Shown piece after piece: positions 46,498 to 55,949 of a DNA stretch of 64,000 nt. This DNA comes from CAYFYS01 sp965202905 (GTDB lineage: Bacteria; Pseudomonadota; Alphaproteobacteria; MPNO01), in the NCBI GenBank assembly GCA_965202905.1, contig OZ241868.1, positions 2,046,001-2,110,000 on the forward strand, written 5' to 3'. The position numbers and the translations under genes are program-made. How positions within the stretch are numbered: the first letter of the stretch is position 1; each line of letters starts with the position of its first letter. Below the pieces are notes generated by a model. That model was given only the letters and a program-made list of their open reading frames with translations, had not been told where the DNA came from and did not search any database.

Positions 46498-49400
46498 CTA
46501 TGCCGGCGGGCGCAACGTGAAGCCGTCGCGCATCGCCGGGGAAGTGCGCCGGCGGATCATCCGCATCGTCAGCGATACGATCTGATGGAAATCGCGTGAG
46601 GGATAGGCCCGTCTCGCCCGGGCGCTGGCGGCTCCGCGGCAGGTCTCGTCGGCGCGGGCGAGCGGCGGGCGGACAGGGGGCTCGCCGGCAGCCAACGCGC
46701 GCAGGCGCCCGGCGTGATCCTCCAGGCGCCGGGCGATGATGTGGATGACCATCCCCTCGCGCTGCAGCCCGCCGGTGATTCTGAGCAGGCGGGCGGCCAT
46801 GACCTTGCGGCGGTAACGCTCGAAGGTCCTGAGCCAGACCACCAGGTTGGCGATCCCGGTCTCGTCCTCCAGCGTGATGAAGATCACCCCGGAGGCGGCG
46901 CCCGGGCGCTGGCGGACCAGCGCGAGCCCGGCGACGCTCACCCGCGCGCTGTCGGCGAGCGCCGCGAGCCGGCCGGCCGGGATCGCGCCCATCTCGGCGA
47001 AGCCCGCCCGCAGCAGCGCCAGGGGGTGGTCCTTGAGCGACATGCGGATCGCGGCGTAGTCCTCGGAGACCTCCTCGCCCGGGCTCATGGCGGGGAGCGC
47101 CGCGTCCGGATCGGCCCGGCCCTCGCCGGTTCTGGCGAACAGCGGCAGCGGCTCGGGGCCCAGCGCGCGGACCGCCCACAGCGCCTGGCGCCGCGTTCGC
47201 CCGGTCGAGCCGAACGCATCGGCGCGCGCGAGCCGTTCCAGCGCGGCCACCGGGAGCGCGGCCCGGCGCCCGAGATCGGCCGGATCGGCGAACGGGCGGG
47301 GATGCGGGCGCCGGTGCCGCGCGCGGCCGCGATGGCCTCGGCATGGGCCTGCGAAAACCCCCTGATCTGGCGCAGCGCCCGGCCGGCGCTGCCTGTGTCC
47401 TCCTCCAGCGTACAGTCCCAGCCGGAATGGTTGACGTCGACCGGGCGCACCGGGACGCCGTGCTCCCCGGCATCGCGTACCAGTTGGGCCGGGGCATAAA
47501 AGCCCATCGGCTGGCTGTTGAGGATGGCGGCGGCGAAGATGTCAGGATGGTGGCGCTTGAGCCAAGCCGAGACGTAGACCAGCAGCGCGAAGCTCGCGGC
47601 ATGGGATTCGGGGAAGCCGTACCCGCCGAAGCCCTTGATCTGCTTGAAGCAGCGCTCGGCGAAGCCAGCCTCGTAGCCGTTCGCGACCATGCCCGAGACC
47701 AGCTTGTCGTGGAAGGTCCGGATGGCGCCGGTGCAGCGGAAGGTCGCCATCGCCCGGCGCAACCGGTCGGCCTCGAACGGGGTGAACTCGGCCGCGACGA
47801 TAGCGATCTTCATCGCTTGCTCTTGGAACAGCGGCACGCCGAGGGTCTTGGCAAGCACCGAGCGCAGCGCCCCGGACGGGTAGTCGACCGCCTCCTCGTC
47901 GCGCCGCCGGCGCAGGTAGGGGTGGACCATGTCGCCCTGGATCGGGCCCGGGCGGACGATCGCGACCTCGATGACGAGATCGTAGAAATTGCGCGGCCGG
48001 AGCCGGGGCAGCATGGTCATCTGGGCGCGACTCTCGACCTGAAAGACGCCCAGCGAATCGGCCTCGCGCAGCATGTCGTAGACCGCCGGGTCTTCGGCCG
48101 GGACCCCGGCGAGGTCGAGGTCCCGGCCATAGTGGTCGCGCAGGAGGTCGAGCCCCTTGCGGATGCAGGTCAACATACCGAGCCCGAGCACGTCGATCTT
48201 GAGAATAAGCAGCGCATCCAGGTCGTCCTTGTCCCACTCGATGGTCGTGCGGTCCTTCATCGCCGCATTGGCGACCGGCGCTATTTCGGACAGCGGGCCG
48301 CGGGTGATTACAAAGCCGCCGACGTGCTGGGACAGGTGGCGCGGGAAGCCGATGATCTCGCGGGTGAGCCGGATGGTCATCGCCAGCCGCTCGTCGTCCG
48401 GGTCAAGGCCGATCTCGCGGATGTGGTCCTCGTTCGCTCCGTCGGAGCGCCAGCCCCAGACGGCGCCGGCGAGCGCCGAGACGGCGTCGCCGCTGAGCCC
48501 GAGCGCCTTGCCGACCTCGCGCACCGCGCTCCGGGAGCGGTAGCGGATCACGGTCGCCACCAGCCCGGCCCGCTCGCGGCCATATTTCTCGTAGATGTAC
48601 TGGACCACCTCCTCGCGCCGCTCGTGCTCGAAATCGACGTCGATATCGGGCGGTTCGTTGCGCTCGGCGCTGACGAAGCGCTCGAAAAGGAGATCCATGC
48701 GGCGGGAGTCGACCGCGGTAATGCCCAGGCAGTAGCACACCGCGGAGTTGGCCGCCGGCCCGCGGCCCTGGCACAGGATGGAGCGGCCGCGCGCGAAGCG
48801 GACGATGTCGTGGACGGTCAGGAAATAGGGCGCGTAGTCGAGCTCGCCGACCAGCGCGAGCTCGTGGGCGAGCTGGCCGGCGACGGTCTCCGGAATGCCG
48901 TCGGGATAGCGCGCGGCCGCGCCTTCCCAGGTCAGCCTCTCGAGCTCGCCCTGCGGCGTGGCGCCGGGCGGCGCCTCGTCGTCGGGGTAATCGTGGCGCA
49001 GCATGTCGAGGTTGAACGTGCAGGCCTCGGCGAGCTCGGCGCCGCGCGCGACCGCCGCCTCGTGGCCGCAAACAGCCGGGCCATCTCCGCGGCCGGCTTG
49101 AGGTGGCGCTCGGCGTTGGCGGCCAGCCGGTAGCCCGCCTCGTCGATCGTGCAGCGCTCGCGGATGCAGGTCAGAACGTCGGCCAGCCGCGGCGCTCGGG
49201 GACATGCGCATGGATGTCGTTGGTCGCGACCAGCGGGGTGTCGCCTCGCCCGGCGAGCGCCGCCAGGAAATCGATCCGCGCACGGTCGTCGCCGCGGTAG
49301 AGATGGCTTGCCGCCAAGTGCATCGCCGGGCCGATGCGCCGCCGGAGCGAGACAGCCGGTCCTTGAAACCCGGATCGATCGACCCGTCCGGGGCGCGCGG

Positions 49401-49770
49401 CGGCAGGGCGATCAGGATCTGGCCGGTCGCATGGTCGAGCAGGTCGGCCAGGCCGATCTCGCAGCTTCCCTTGGGCGCGCGGCGGCGGCCGACGGTCAAG
49501 AGCCGCGCGAGCCGGCCACAGGCGGTCCGGTCGCGCGGCAGGCAGAGGAGCGAGGGCGCATCGGCGAGATCGAGCCTGGCGCATACCGATCTCGCGCGCA
49601 GCCACGTGGGCACGCACCACCCCGGCCAGGGTGTTGCGGTCGGTCACCGCGACCGCGGCGAGCCCGAGCGCGGCGGCCGTGTGCACCATCTCCTCGGGAT
49701 GCGGGGCGCCGCGCAGGAACGAGAAGTTGGCCGTCACCTGGAGCTCGGCGTAGCCGGTCATCGCGTTCAT
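46498..49770 (-). pseudogene. dnaE2: Error-prone DNA polymerase DnaE2, multiply frameshifted
   Basis: ATG 49770 opens YAELQVTANFSFLRGAPHPE, the PHP-domain start of DnaE2. The reading frame then changes near 49580, 49355, 49190, 49085 and 47300. The polymerase core between is long and clean (QGRGPAANSAVCYCLGITAV, RNEPPDIDVDFEHERREEVV, KGFGGYGFPESHAASFALLV). The last part (YAAIRMSLKDHPLALL, the OB-fold FITLEDETGIANLVVW) is back in the first frame and runs past the usual SRDFH end. The ~1,070-residue enzyme cannot be made from this sequence. It overlaps imuB by ATGA. Confidence 0.85.
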
Positions 49771-51322
49771 CCGAACAGGCCGTGGAGGAACCAGGCGGGG
49801 CGCGCGCCGGGACGGCAGAGGCCCTCGCGGTAGAGCCAGAAGCGCCGGCCCTCGCTGTCCTCGACGCGGTAGTAGTCGCGCAGGGCGGCCGCGTCATCGG
49901 CCTCCAGCGCACGCCACCATTCCGACATGATGCGCTCGGGCCCCTCGGCGCGGCTGACGCGGTGCGGCGCCCGGCGCCAGCGCAACATCACCGGCGGGTC
50001 GCCGGGGACCGGCGCCACCGCCTCGATCGGCTCGGGCCGGTCGAGCAGGCGCAGCGGGCGCGGCGTGGTCGGCTAGGCGGCCTTCGTTCCGCGTCCTGCA
50101 GCCCGCAGGGCGGGTCGGGCGAGGACCGCGCGCTCGGGCACATGGCTTTCGCGCGCGGCCAGGCGGAGAACCCGCGCGGCCCCCAGCCGGTTGGTCAGCC
50201 GGTCGATCAGCGTGCCGGCGTCGGGATCGCCGGCGGCGCCCAGTCCTCGAAGGCCGTCTGGACCGCGCCCTGGCAGTCGGTCTCCGGGGCCGCGAGCGTC
50301 ATCGCCTCGATGCCGAAGGCGATCTCGAACCCGGCCAGCGCCTCGGCGAACAGCCGGGCGAGTTGGCCGGCATCGCGCGAGGGCCGGCTGGCGCCGACGA
50401 CGAAGCGGTGGACGGCGCCGTTGGGCTCGAACAAGGTGAACATCAGCCGTCTCGCCCCGCGCTGGCGCCGGGCGAGGCCGCGGGCGAGGTCGGCGAGCAG
50501 ACGTGCGAGCGCGGCCGCGGTGTCGTCGGACGTCGCGATCGGCTCGGCGAAGCCCAGCCGGACGAAGTGGGGGCCGATCGGGGCGTCGGGTGACAGCGGC
50601 TCGCCGGTAGTGCCGAGCGCCGCATCGAGCCGGGCCGCGAGTTCGCTGCCGAAGCGGGCGGCGAGACTCGCGCGCGGCAGGTCGAGGACCGCGCCCACGG
50701 TCCTGAGACCCAGCGCTTCGAGCGCGGCGGCCGTCTCCGGTGCGCTGCGCAGCGCGGCCACCGGCTGCGGGGCGAGGAAGGCGCGCGCGCCGGCGGCGGG
50801 CACGATCGTCCAGCCCCGCTTCCCGGACGCTTCATCCGGTGGAAACCGGGCGGCCGCCCAGGCCGGCGCGCGCCGTATAGCCGGCCGCGCCGAGCCGGGT
50901 GGTCACATCCTCAAGCAGCGCCGCCTCGCCGCCGAACAGATGGGCGCAGCCGCTGACGTCGAGCCAGAGCCCGCCCGCCCCGTCGATCGCTTCCGGCGGA
51001 GGCGTCTCGGGCGTGGTCCAGGGGCTGTAGCGCCCGCACCAGCCGGCTAGGCGCGCGAGCGCGGCGGTTTCGCCCGGCGGATCGCCGGTCACGATCTTCA
51101 GCCCCGGCAGGATCGCCCGGGCATCGGCGAGCGGCAGGCCCGGATAGAGCCCCGCCGCCCCGGCCGCCGCATCGAGCCCGGCCAGCACCAGCCTGCCGCG
51201 GACCTCGAGCGTGGTCGCCAGCGGGCCGCGCTTGGGCGGGTCAGCCTGCCCCGCGCGGAAATGCGCCGGTGCAGCCGGTCGGTCGCGAAGCGGGGCAGCC
51301 AGAGCGAGATCACGCGTCTCAT
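49767..51322 (-). pseudogene. imuB: ImuB (Y-family polymerase-like) with frameshifts and a stop
   Basis: ATG 51322 begins MRRVISLWLPRFATDRLHRR, the ImuB start. Frame breaks occur near 51250, 50850 and 50235, and a TAG lies at 50075-50073. The pieces still recognisable are LPLADARAILPGLKI, WCGRYSPWTTPE, WAAARFPPDEASGKRGWTIV, LAPQPVAALRSAPETAAALE, GDPDAGTLIDRLTNRLGAAR and the C-terminal YYRVEDSEGRRFWLYREG. ImuB is a catalytically dead polymerase homologue that links DnaE2 to the sliding clamp. Its start overlaps the imuA stop. Confidence 0.82.
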
Positions 51323-52113
51323 CACGCCATACCACGTCCCAGGTCCCGGGCCGCCCGCCGCGGCAGCGGAACAGCTCCATCCGCCAGCCCGGCGGTGAAA
51401 TCCTCCCCGGGCGCGGCCTTGCCGGGCACGGGATCGATGCGCCAGCGGGTCATCGCCGCGCTGGGCGCGGCGCCGGCGGCCGGCGGGCGCAGCATCAGCG
51501 CGCTCACGCCGTGGCTCTCGGCGGCGAACTGCAGCCGTCGGGTCTGGCTGAGCGAGGCCCCGCGCACCGCGCCCACCACCGCGGCGAGCGATGCACAGCG
51601 CAGCCCTTCCTCCATCGCCCACAGGATCTCGGCATCGCGCCCGGTGCAGGCGAGGGTCAGCCGCTCCGGGTCGAGCCCGAAGCGCCTGAGCCCCGGACCG
51701 TGCAGCATCCCGGCATCGAGCGCCCGGGCGCCTTCGCACCACAGCACCGTCGCGCCGCTGCCGCCGGCATCGGCCAGACGTGCGCAGATCAGGGCGCAGA
51801 ACGCGCTCGCCATGCCGGCGTCGGCGGCCACCACATCGTGCAGCCCGCCGGTGGCGAGCCCGCCCCAGGGCAGATGCGCATCCGATCGCGGCGACGTCCC
51901 GGGGCAAGCCCCGGGACGTCGCGCCCGGCCATCGGCCCGCCCTCGATACGTCGCACCGCCGCACCGCCGCGCGCAGCCGCCCAGCCCCGCGCGGTCGGCC
52001 TCCCGACGCCCCGGCGCGACCGGAGCCGGGGCCGGAATGCGGTCCCGGGCGCGACCGGGCGCCGAGGCCGGCGGCGGAGACGATCCGTCGACGAGGCGGA
52101 TGTCGGGAGGCAT
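51322..52113 (-). CDS. imuA: ImuA (RecA-like SOS mutagenesis protein), possibly impaired
   Basis: ATG 52113 is preceded by GGGAG with good spacing. The 263-residue frame is open throughout. The C-terminal two thirds match ImuA: LPWGGLATGGLHDVVAADAG, TVLWCEGARALDAGMLHGPG, LRRFGLDPERL and RRLQFAAESHGVSALMLRP. The first ~100 residues are Arg/Gly/Pro-rich and unlike the family. A 32-base perfect palindrome sits at the border and may have inserted and changed the frame. With imuB and dnaE2 dead, function is unlikely even if translated. Confidence 0.65.
   Translation of the reverse strand: MPPDIRLVDGSSPPPASAPGRARDRIPAPAPVAPGRREADRAGLGGCARRCGGATYRGRADGRARRPGACPGTSPRSDAHLPWGGLATGGLHDVVAADAGMASAFCALICARLADAGGSGATVLWCEGARALDAGMLHGPGLRRFGLDPERLTLACTGRDAEILWAMEEGLRCASLAAVVGAVRGASLSQTRRLQFAAESHGVSALMLRPPAAGAAPSAAMTRWRIDPVPGKAAPGEDFTAGLADGAVPLPRRAARDLGRGMA
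51891..51922. repeat. Perfect 15-bp palindromic hairpin inside imuA
   Basis: GCGACGTCCCGGGGC (51891-51905), loop AA, and its exact complement (51908-51922) form a very stable hairpin within the imuA reading frame. It resembles a repetitive extragenic palindrome. No second copy was seen in this window. Confidence 0.7.
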
Positions 52114-52250
52114 CGAAAACTCCCTTTGTTTCTTATGTGTTTGATCAATGTTCTTGTTCAGAGTCAAGTTTTTCCGCCCCGGCCGCGGTTGAGCCCCGGC
52201 CCGCGATCGCCTAGAAAGTGCCCGCCACGCAGATCGCGGAGATCCCGCCG

Positions 52251-53099
52251 ATGGACCAGGGCCTCGCCCCCGCCACCCGCGAGTCGCTGCGCGCGCGCCT
52301 GCGCGTGTGGACCGAGGCGCCGCGGTTCCGCTACACGATCCTCGCCCTGATCTTCTTCAACGCGATCACGCTGGGGCTGGAGACATCGCCCGCCGCTGTC
52401 GCGGCGACCGGCGATGCGTTGCACATTCTCGACAAGACCGTGCTCGCGGTCTTCACGGTCGAGTTGGCGGTCCGGCTCTACGCCCACGGCCCGGCCTTCT
52501 TCCGCGATCCGTGGGGGGTGTTCGACTTCGTTATCGTCTCCATCGCGCTGGTTCCGGCGAGCGAGGGCTTCGCGGCGCTCCGGACGCTCCGGGTGCTGCG
52601 CGCCTTCCGGCTGGTCTCCGCGGTGCCCCGGATGCGCCGGGTGGTCGAGGCGCTGCTGCGCGCGGTGCCGGGGATCGGCGCGGTGGGGGCGCTGCTGATC
52701 CTGGTCTTCTACGTCTTCTCGGTGATCGCGACCAAACTCTACGGTGTGGATTTCCCCGAATGGTTCGGCACCGTCGGACGCTCGATGTTCTCGCTGTTCC
52801 AGATCATGACCCTGGAAAGCTGGTCGATGGGCATCGTCCGTCCGGTGATGGCGACGCACGACTATGCCTGGGCATTCTTCGTGCCGTTCATCATCGTGTC
52901 GAGCTTCACGGTGCTGAACCTGTTCATCGCCATCATCGTGGACTCGATGCAGACACTGCACGATGCCGAGCGCGAGCAGACGGTTGCCGAGGTCACCCAT
53001 GTCGTGGATGCCGACGCACGCCTGGTCTCGGCCGAGATCGCAAGCCTCAGGAACGAGATCGCCGCGCTCAGAGCCAGCCTCGACGAACGCAGGCGCTAA
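52251..53099 (+). CDS. Bacterial voltage-gated sodium channel (NaChBac/NavAb type)
   Basis: The 282-residue protein has six helices. S4 carries regularly spaced arginines (LRTLRVLRAFRLVSAVPRMR), the pore/selectivity filter reads MTLESWSMG (TLESW is the BacNav signature), and S6 FTVLNLFIAIIVDSMQTL is followed by an acidic coiled-coil tail that tetramerises the channel. It conducts Na+ in response to depolarisation, in marine and alkaliphilic bacteria often for motility or pH control. ATG 52251 has GGAG 9 bases upstream. Its end overlaps the DinG-like gene on the other strand. Confidence 0.92.
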   Translation: MDQGLAPATRESLRARLRVWTEAPRFRYTILALIFFNAITLGLETSPAAVAATGDALHILDKTVLAVFTVELAVRLYAHGPAFFRDPWGVFDFVIVSIALVPASEGFAALRTLRVLRAFRLVSAVPRMRRVVEALLRAVPGIGAVGALLILVFYVFSVIATKLYGVDFPEWFGTVGRSMFSLFQIMTLESWSMGIVRPVMATHDYAWAFFVPFIIVSSFTVLNLFIAIIVDSMQTLHDAEREQTVAEVTHVVDADARLVSAEIASLRNEIAALRASLDERRR

Positions 53100-55852
53100 C
53101 CCGAAAGGAAGGCGCGGGTTTCCGCGACGGCCTCCGCCAGTCCCACCCGCGCGACCGCGACCTCCGGCGGGAAAGCGCCGAGCAGGCGGGACGGCGTCAT
53201 CGGGTCGAGCAGGACGAACACGCCGTGGTCTTCGGCGCAGCGGACAAGGCGGCCGAAGGCCTGCTTGAGCCTTAGCCGCGCCAGCATGTCGTCGTAGCGG
53301 GTATCGGTCATTGCCGCGCGGCGGGCGTGGTGGACGATCGTCGGGCGCGCCCAGGGCACCCGATCGAAGACGATCAGGCGCAGCGAGCGGCCGGGCACGT
53401 CGATCCCGTCGCGCACGGCATCGGTGCCGAGCAGGCAAAAATCCTCCTCGGCGCGGAAGATGTCGACCAGGGATGCGGTATCGAGGTTGTCGACATGCTG
53501 GGCGAGCAGGGTCAGCCCATCGGCCTCCAGCAGGTCGGCGATGCGCTCGTGGACCCGGCGCAGCCGGGAGATCGCGGTAAACAGGCCGAGCGCCCCGCCG
53601 CCGGAGGCCTGCATCAGCGCGCGGTAGGCGCCGGCCACCTGGCCCAGATCGTCCTTGCGCACGTCGTTGACGATGAAGACGCGGGCAAGGCGGGCATAGT
53701 CGAACGGCGAGGGCACCTCGACCCGCATCGCGGGCGCCGCCAGATGGGCGGCGCCCATGCGCGCTTCCGCCGCCTGCCAGTCGTGCTCGACCTCGCCCGT
53801 GCCGTCGCGCAGGGTCGCCGAGGTGACCACCAGCCCGTGGGTCGAGGCCGCGACCCGCCTGGCGAACGGCAGCGACGGGTCGATCCAGTGGCGGTGCATA
53901 CCGACATCGACGTCGCGCCCGTCGGTCCGGCTGACCGAGAACCAGTCGACGAAGGTCTCCGGCGTCTCCTCGGCGAGGTCCGCCAGCATGTCCCGCCATT
54001 CCTGGAGCTGACCCTTGATGCGCCGGCGCAGGCCGCGGGCGACCGCATCGATGCGGTTGCGGGTCGGCGTGTCGAGCTCTTCGGCCCGCTCCTCCAGCAG
54101 GCTTGCGAGCCGGGCGGCCAGCGCCAGGCCCGGCTCGATCAGCTCGCCCAGCGCGGCCTCGAGCGCGCCCGCCGCCTCGAGCAGCCCGGGCAGCGGCGGG
54201 CGCGCCTCGGCCTCGAGGTCGTAGGGTGTGTGCGCGTTTTGCGCCCGGGCATAGACCTGCTGGCGGACGACGGCGAGGAAAGTCTCGGCCGCGCCGCGCG
54301 GGGCGCCGGCCGCAAGCCGCCGGCGCCAGTCCGCGCCGGGCAGGAAGCGGGCGGCGGCCAGGGTCGTCGCCATGCAGTCGCCGGTCGCATCGTCGATCGC
54401 GGCGATATCCTCGATCCGCCTGGCGAGTCCGCGGGCGCGCCGGCCGCGCGTGTCCTCCGGCCCCAGCAGCCAGACCCGGATTTCGGCGCCCTCTTGGCCG
54501 GACAGGCGCGCCGAGAACGCGCTGTCGGCCGCGTCGAAGACGTGATGGCCCTCGTCGAACACCACCCGGGTCGGCACGAAGCCGTCATCGAGTCCGCCGG
54601 GCGTGGCCTGGGTCATGACCAGCGCGTGGTTGGCGACCACGATGTCGGCGCGTCGCGCGCGGCGGACGGTCCGCTCGATGAAGCATTTCTGATAATGCGC
54701 GCATGCGGAGTAGATGCATTCGCCGCGCCGGTCGGCGAGGCCCAGCGTGTTGCGCGGCCCCAGGAGGTCGGCGAGCCAGGCCGGGAAGTCGCCGCCCATC
54801 AGGTCGCCGTCGCGGGTCCGCGCGGCCCAGCGCGCAACCAGGCCCAGCGCCGTCGCATCCTGGGGGCGCGCGCCCAGCTGTCCGACCGCATCCTCGAGAT
54901 TGAGCAGGCAGAGATAGTTCTCGCGCCCCTTGCGGATGACGACCTTGCGCCGCTTGCGGACCGGATCGGGGTAGAGCCGGTCGAGCTCGGTGTCGATCTG
55001 GCGCTGCAGATTGCGCGTATAGGTGCTGATCCAGACCGGCTCGCCATTGCGCTCGGCCCACAGGCTCGCCGGTGCGATATAGCCCAGGGTCTTGCCGACC
55101 CCGGTGCCGGCCTCGGCGATGACTGCGGCCGGCTCGTCCTCGACATCGCGCGGGATGAAGGCCGCGGTCAGCGCCGAGGCGAAGTCGGCCTGGCCCGGCC
55201 GGTCCTCCGCGCCCGGCCCGAGCAGATCGGCAAGCCGGCGGCGCGCCTCATCGGGCGCGATGGGCGCGGCGCCGGCAGGCGCCTCCGGCGCGGTCTCGGA
55301 GATCTCCGGCAGGCGGCGCCAGACCCCGAACCCAGCAGCCCCGGCGAGCGCATCGTCGGCCCCGCCCAGGCGGGCGAGCACCTCGCCGGCCCAAGGCCAA
55401 GGCCAGTCGGCCCGCGCCATCCCGGCGGCGATTGCCGCCGCATCGGGGTCCTCGCGCGCACCCGGGTCCGCGAGCTGAGCAAGCAGGACCTGTACGGCCT
55501 CGGCCAGGACATGCGCCTCCCCGGCCAGCGTCGCCGGGCGGGACAGCTCCAGCGCATCGGCAATGCCGCCTACTGTCGGCAGGCAAGGCTGCGCCGGGTG
55601 GACGAAGGCGAACAGCTCCAGGATGTCGCGCGCCGGGAACGGGCTCATGCCGAGGCGCCGCGCCACCGCCTTGGCGTGGCAGAGGACCGGCACCAACCCG
55701 GCGCCGATCGCCGCCGCCGCCTCGCGGTGGGAGATCTCGCGTACATCGGTCTCGCGCGCATCGGCCCGGTCAGGCAGGATCACGGCCGAGCGGATCCCGG
55801 CGACCAGGACCGCCGATGGCGCGGTTTCGACGAAAAAATCGGCCTCGGCCAT
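53096..55852 (-). CDS. DinG/XPD-family ATP-dependent DNA helicase
   Basis: The 918-residue protein has an alphaproteobacterial N-terminal extension of ~220 residues, then Walker A AEAGTGVGKTLGYI. The iron-sulfur cysteines are near residues 345-395 (NYLCLL, CIYSACAHYQKCF), the DEAH-type box is VVFDEGHHVF, and late motifs include SATLRDG and LKQAFGRLVRC. XPD-type helicases unwind DNA 5' to 3' using a 4Fe-4S cluster, in repair and replication of difficult templates. It is divergent from lysK and convergent with the sodium channel gene (4-base overlap). Confidence 0.9.
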   Translation of the reverse strand: MAEADFFVETAPSAVLVAGIRSAVILPDRADARETDVREISHREAAAAIGAGLVPVLCHAKAVARRLGMSPFPARDILELFAFVHPAQPCLPTVGGIADALELSRPATLAGEAHVLAEAVQVLLAQLADPGAREDPDAAAIAAGMARADWPWPWAGEVLARLGGADDALAGAAGFGVWRRLPEISETAPEAPAGAAPIAPDEARRRLADLLGPGAEDRPGQADFASALTAAFIPRDVEDEPAAVIAEAGTGVGKTLGYIAPASLWAERNGEPVWISTYTRNLQRQIDTELDRLYPDPVRKRRKVVIRKGRENYLCLLNLEDAVGQLGARPQDATALGLVARWAARTRDGDLMGGDFPAWLADLLGPRNTLGLADRRGECIYSACAHYQKCFIERTVRRARRADIVVANHALVMTQATPGGLDDGFVPTRVVFDEGHHVFDAADSAFSARLSGQEGAEIRVWLLGPEDTRGRRARGLARRIEDIAAIDDATGDCMATTLAAARFLPGADWRRRLAAGAPRGAAETFLAVVRQQVYARAQNAHTPYDLEAEARPPLPGLLEAAGALEAALGELIEPGLALAARLASLLEERAEELDTPTRNRIDAVARGLRRRIKGQLQEWRDMLADLAEETPETFVDWFSVSRTDGRDVDVGMHRHWIDPSLPFARRVAASTHGLVVTSATLRDGTGEVEHDWQAAEARMGAAHLAAPAMRVEVPSPFDYARLARVFIVNDVRKDDLGQVAGAYRALMQASGGGALGLFTAISRLRRVHERIADLLEADGLTLLAQHVDNLDTASLVDIFRAEEDFCLLGTDAVRDGIDVPGRSLRLIVFDRVPWARPTIVHHARRAAMTDTRYDDMLARLRLKQAFGRLVRCAEDHGVFVLLDPMTPSRLLGAFPPEVAVARVGLAEAVAETRAFLSG

Positions 55853-55949
55853 GGCCGATCATAATACAGCCGCGCCGCCCGCGCCGATTCCTCTGGCGCC
55901 GCCGATGCGCTAGGGTCCGCGCCGTCCGGGTGGAGTACGAAGGCGGATC

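Noticed and set aside
46343..46585. 80-codon plus-strand ORF five bases after the OLD gene
   Set aside because: It overlaps the end of dnaE2 on the other strand, has no RBS and no recognisable family; it might be real but cannot be supported.
52150..52159. GTTC-TT-GTTC upstream of imuA as a LexA box
   Set aside because: The alphaproteobacterial SOS box needs GTTC-N7-GTTC; the spacing here is two, and the N7 partner reads GAGT.
53327..55864. 845-codon plus-strand open frame opposite the DinG-like helicase
   Set aside because: Helicase motifs and iron-sulfur cysteines fix the coding strand as minus.
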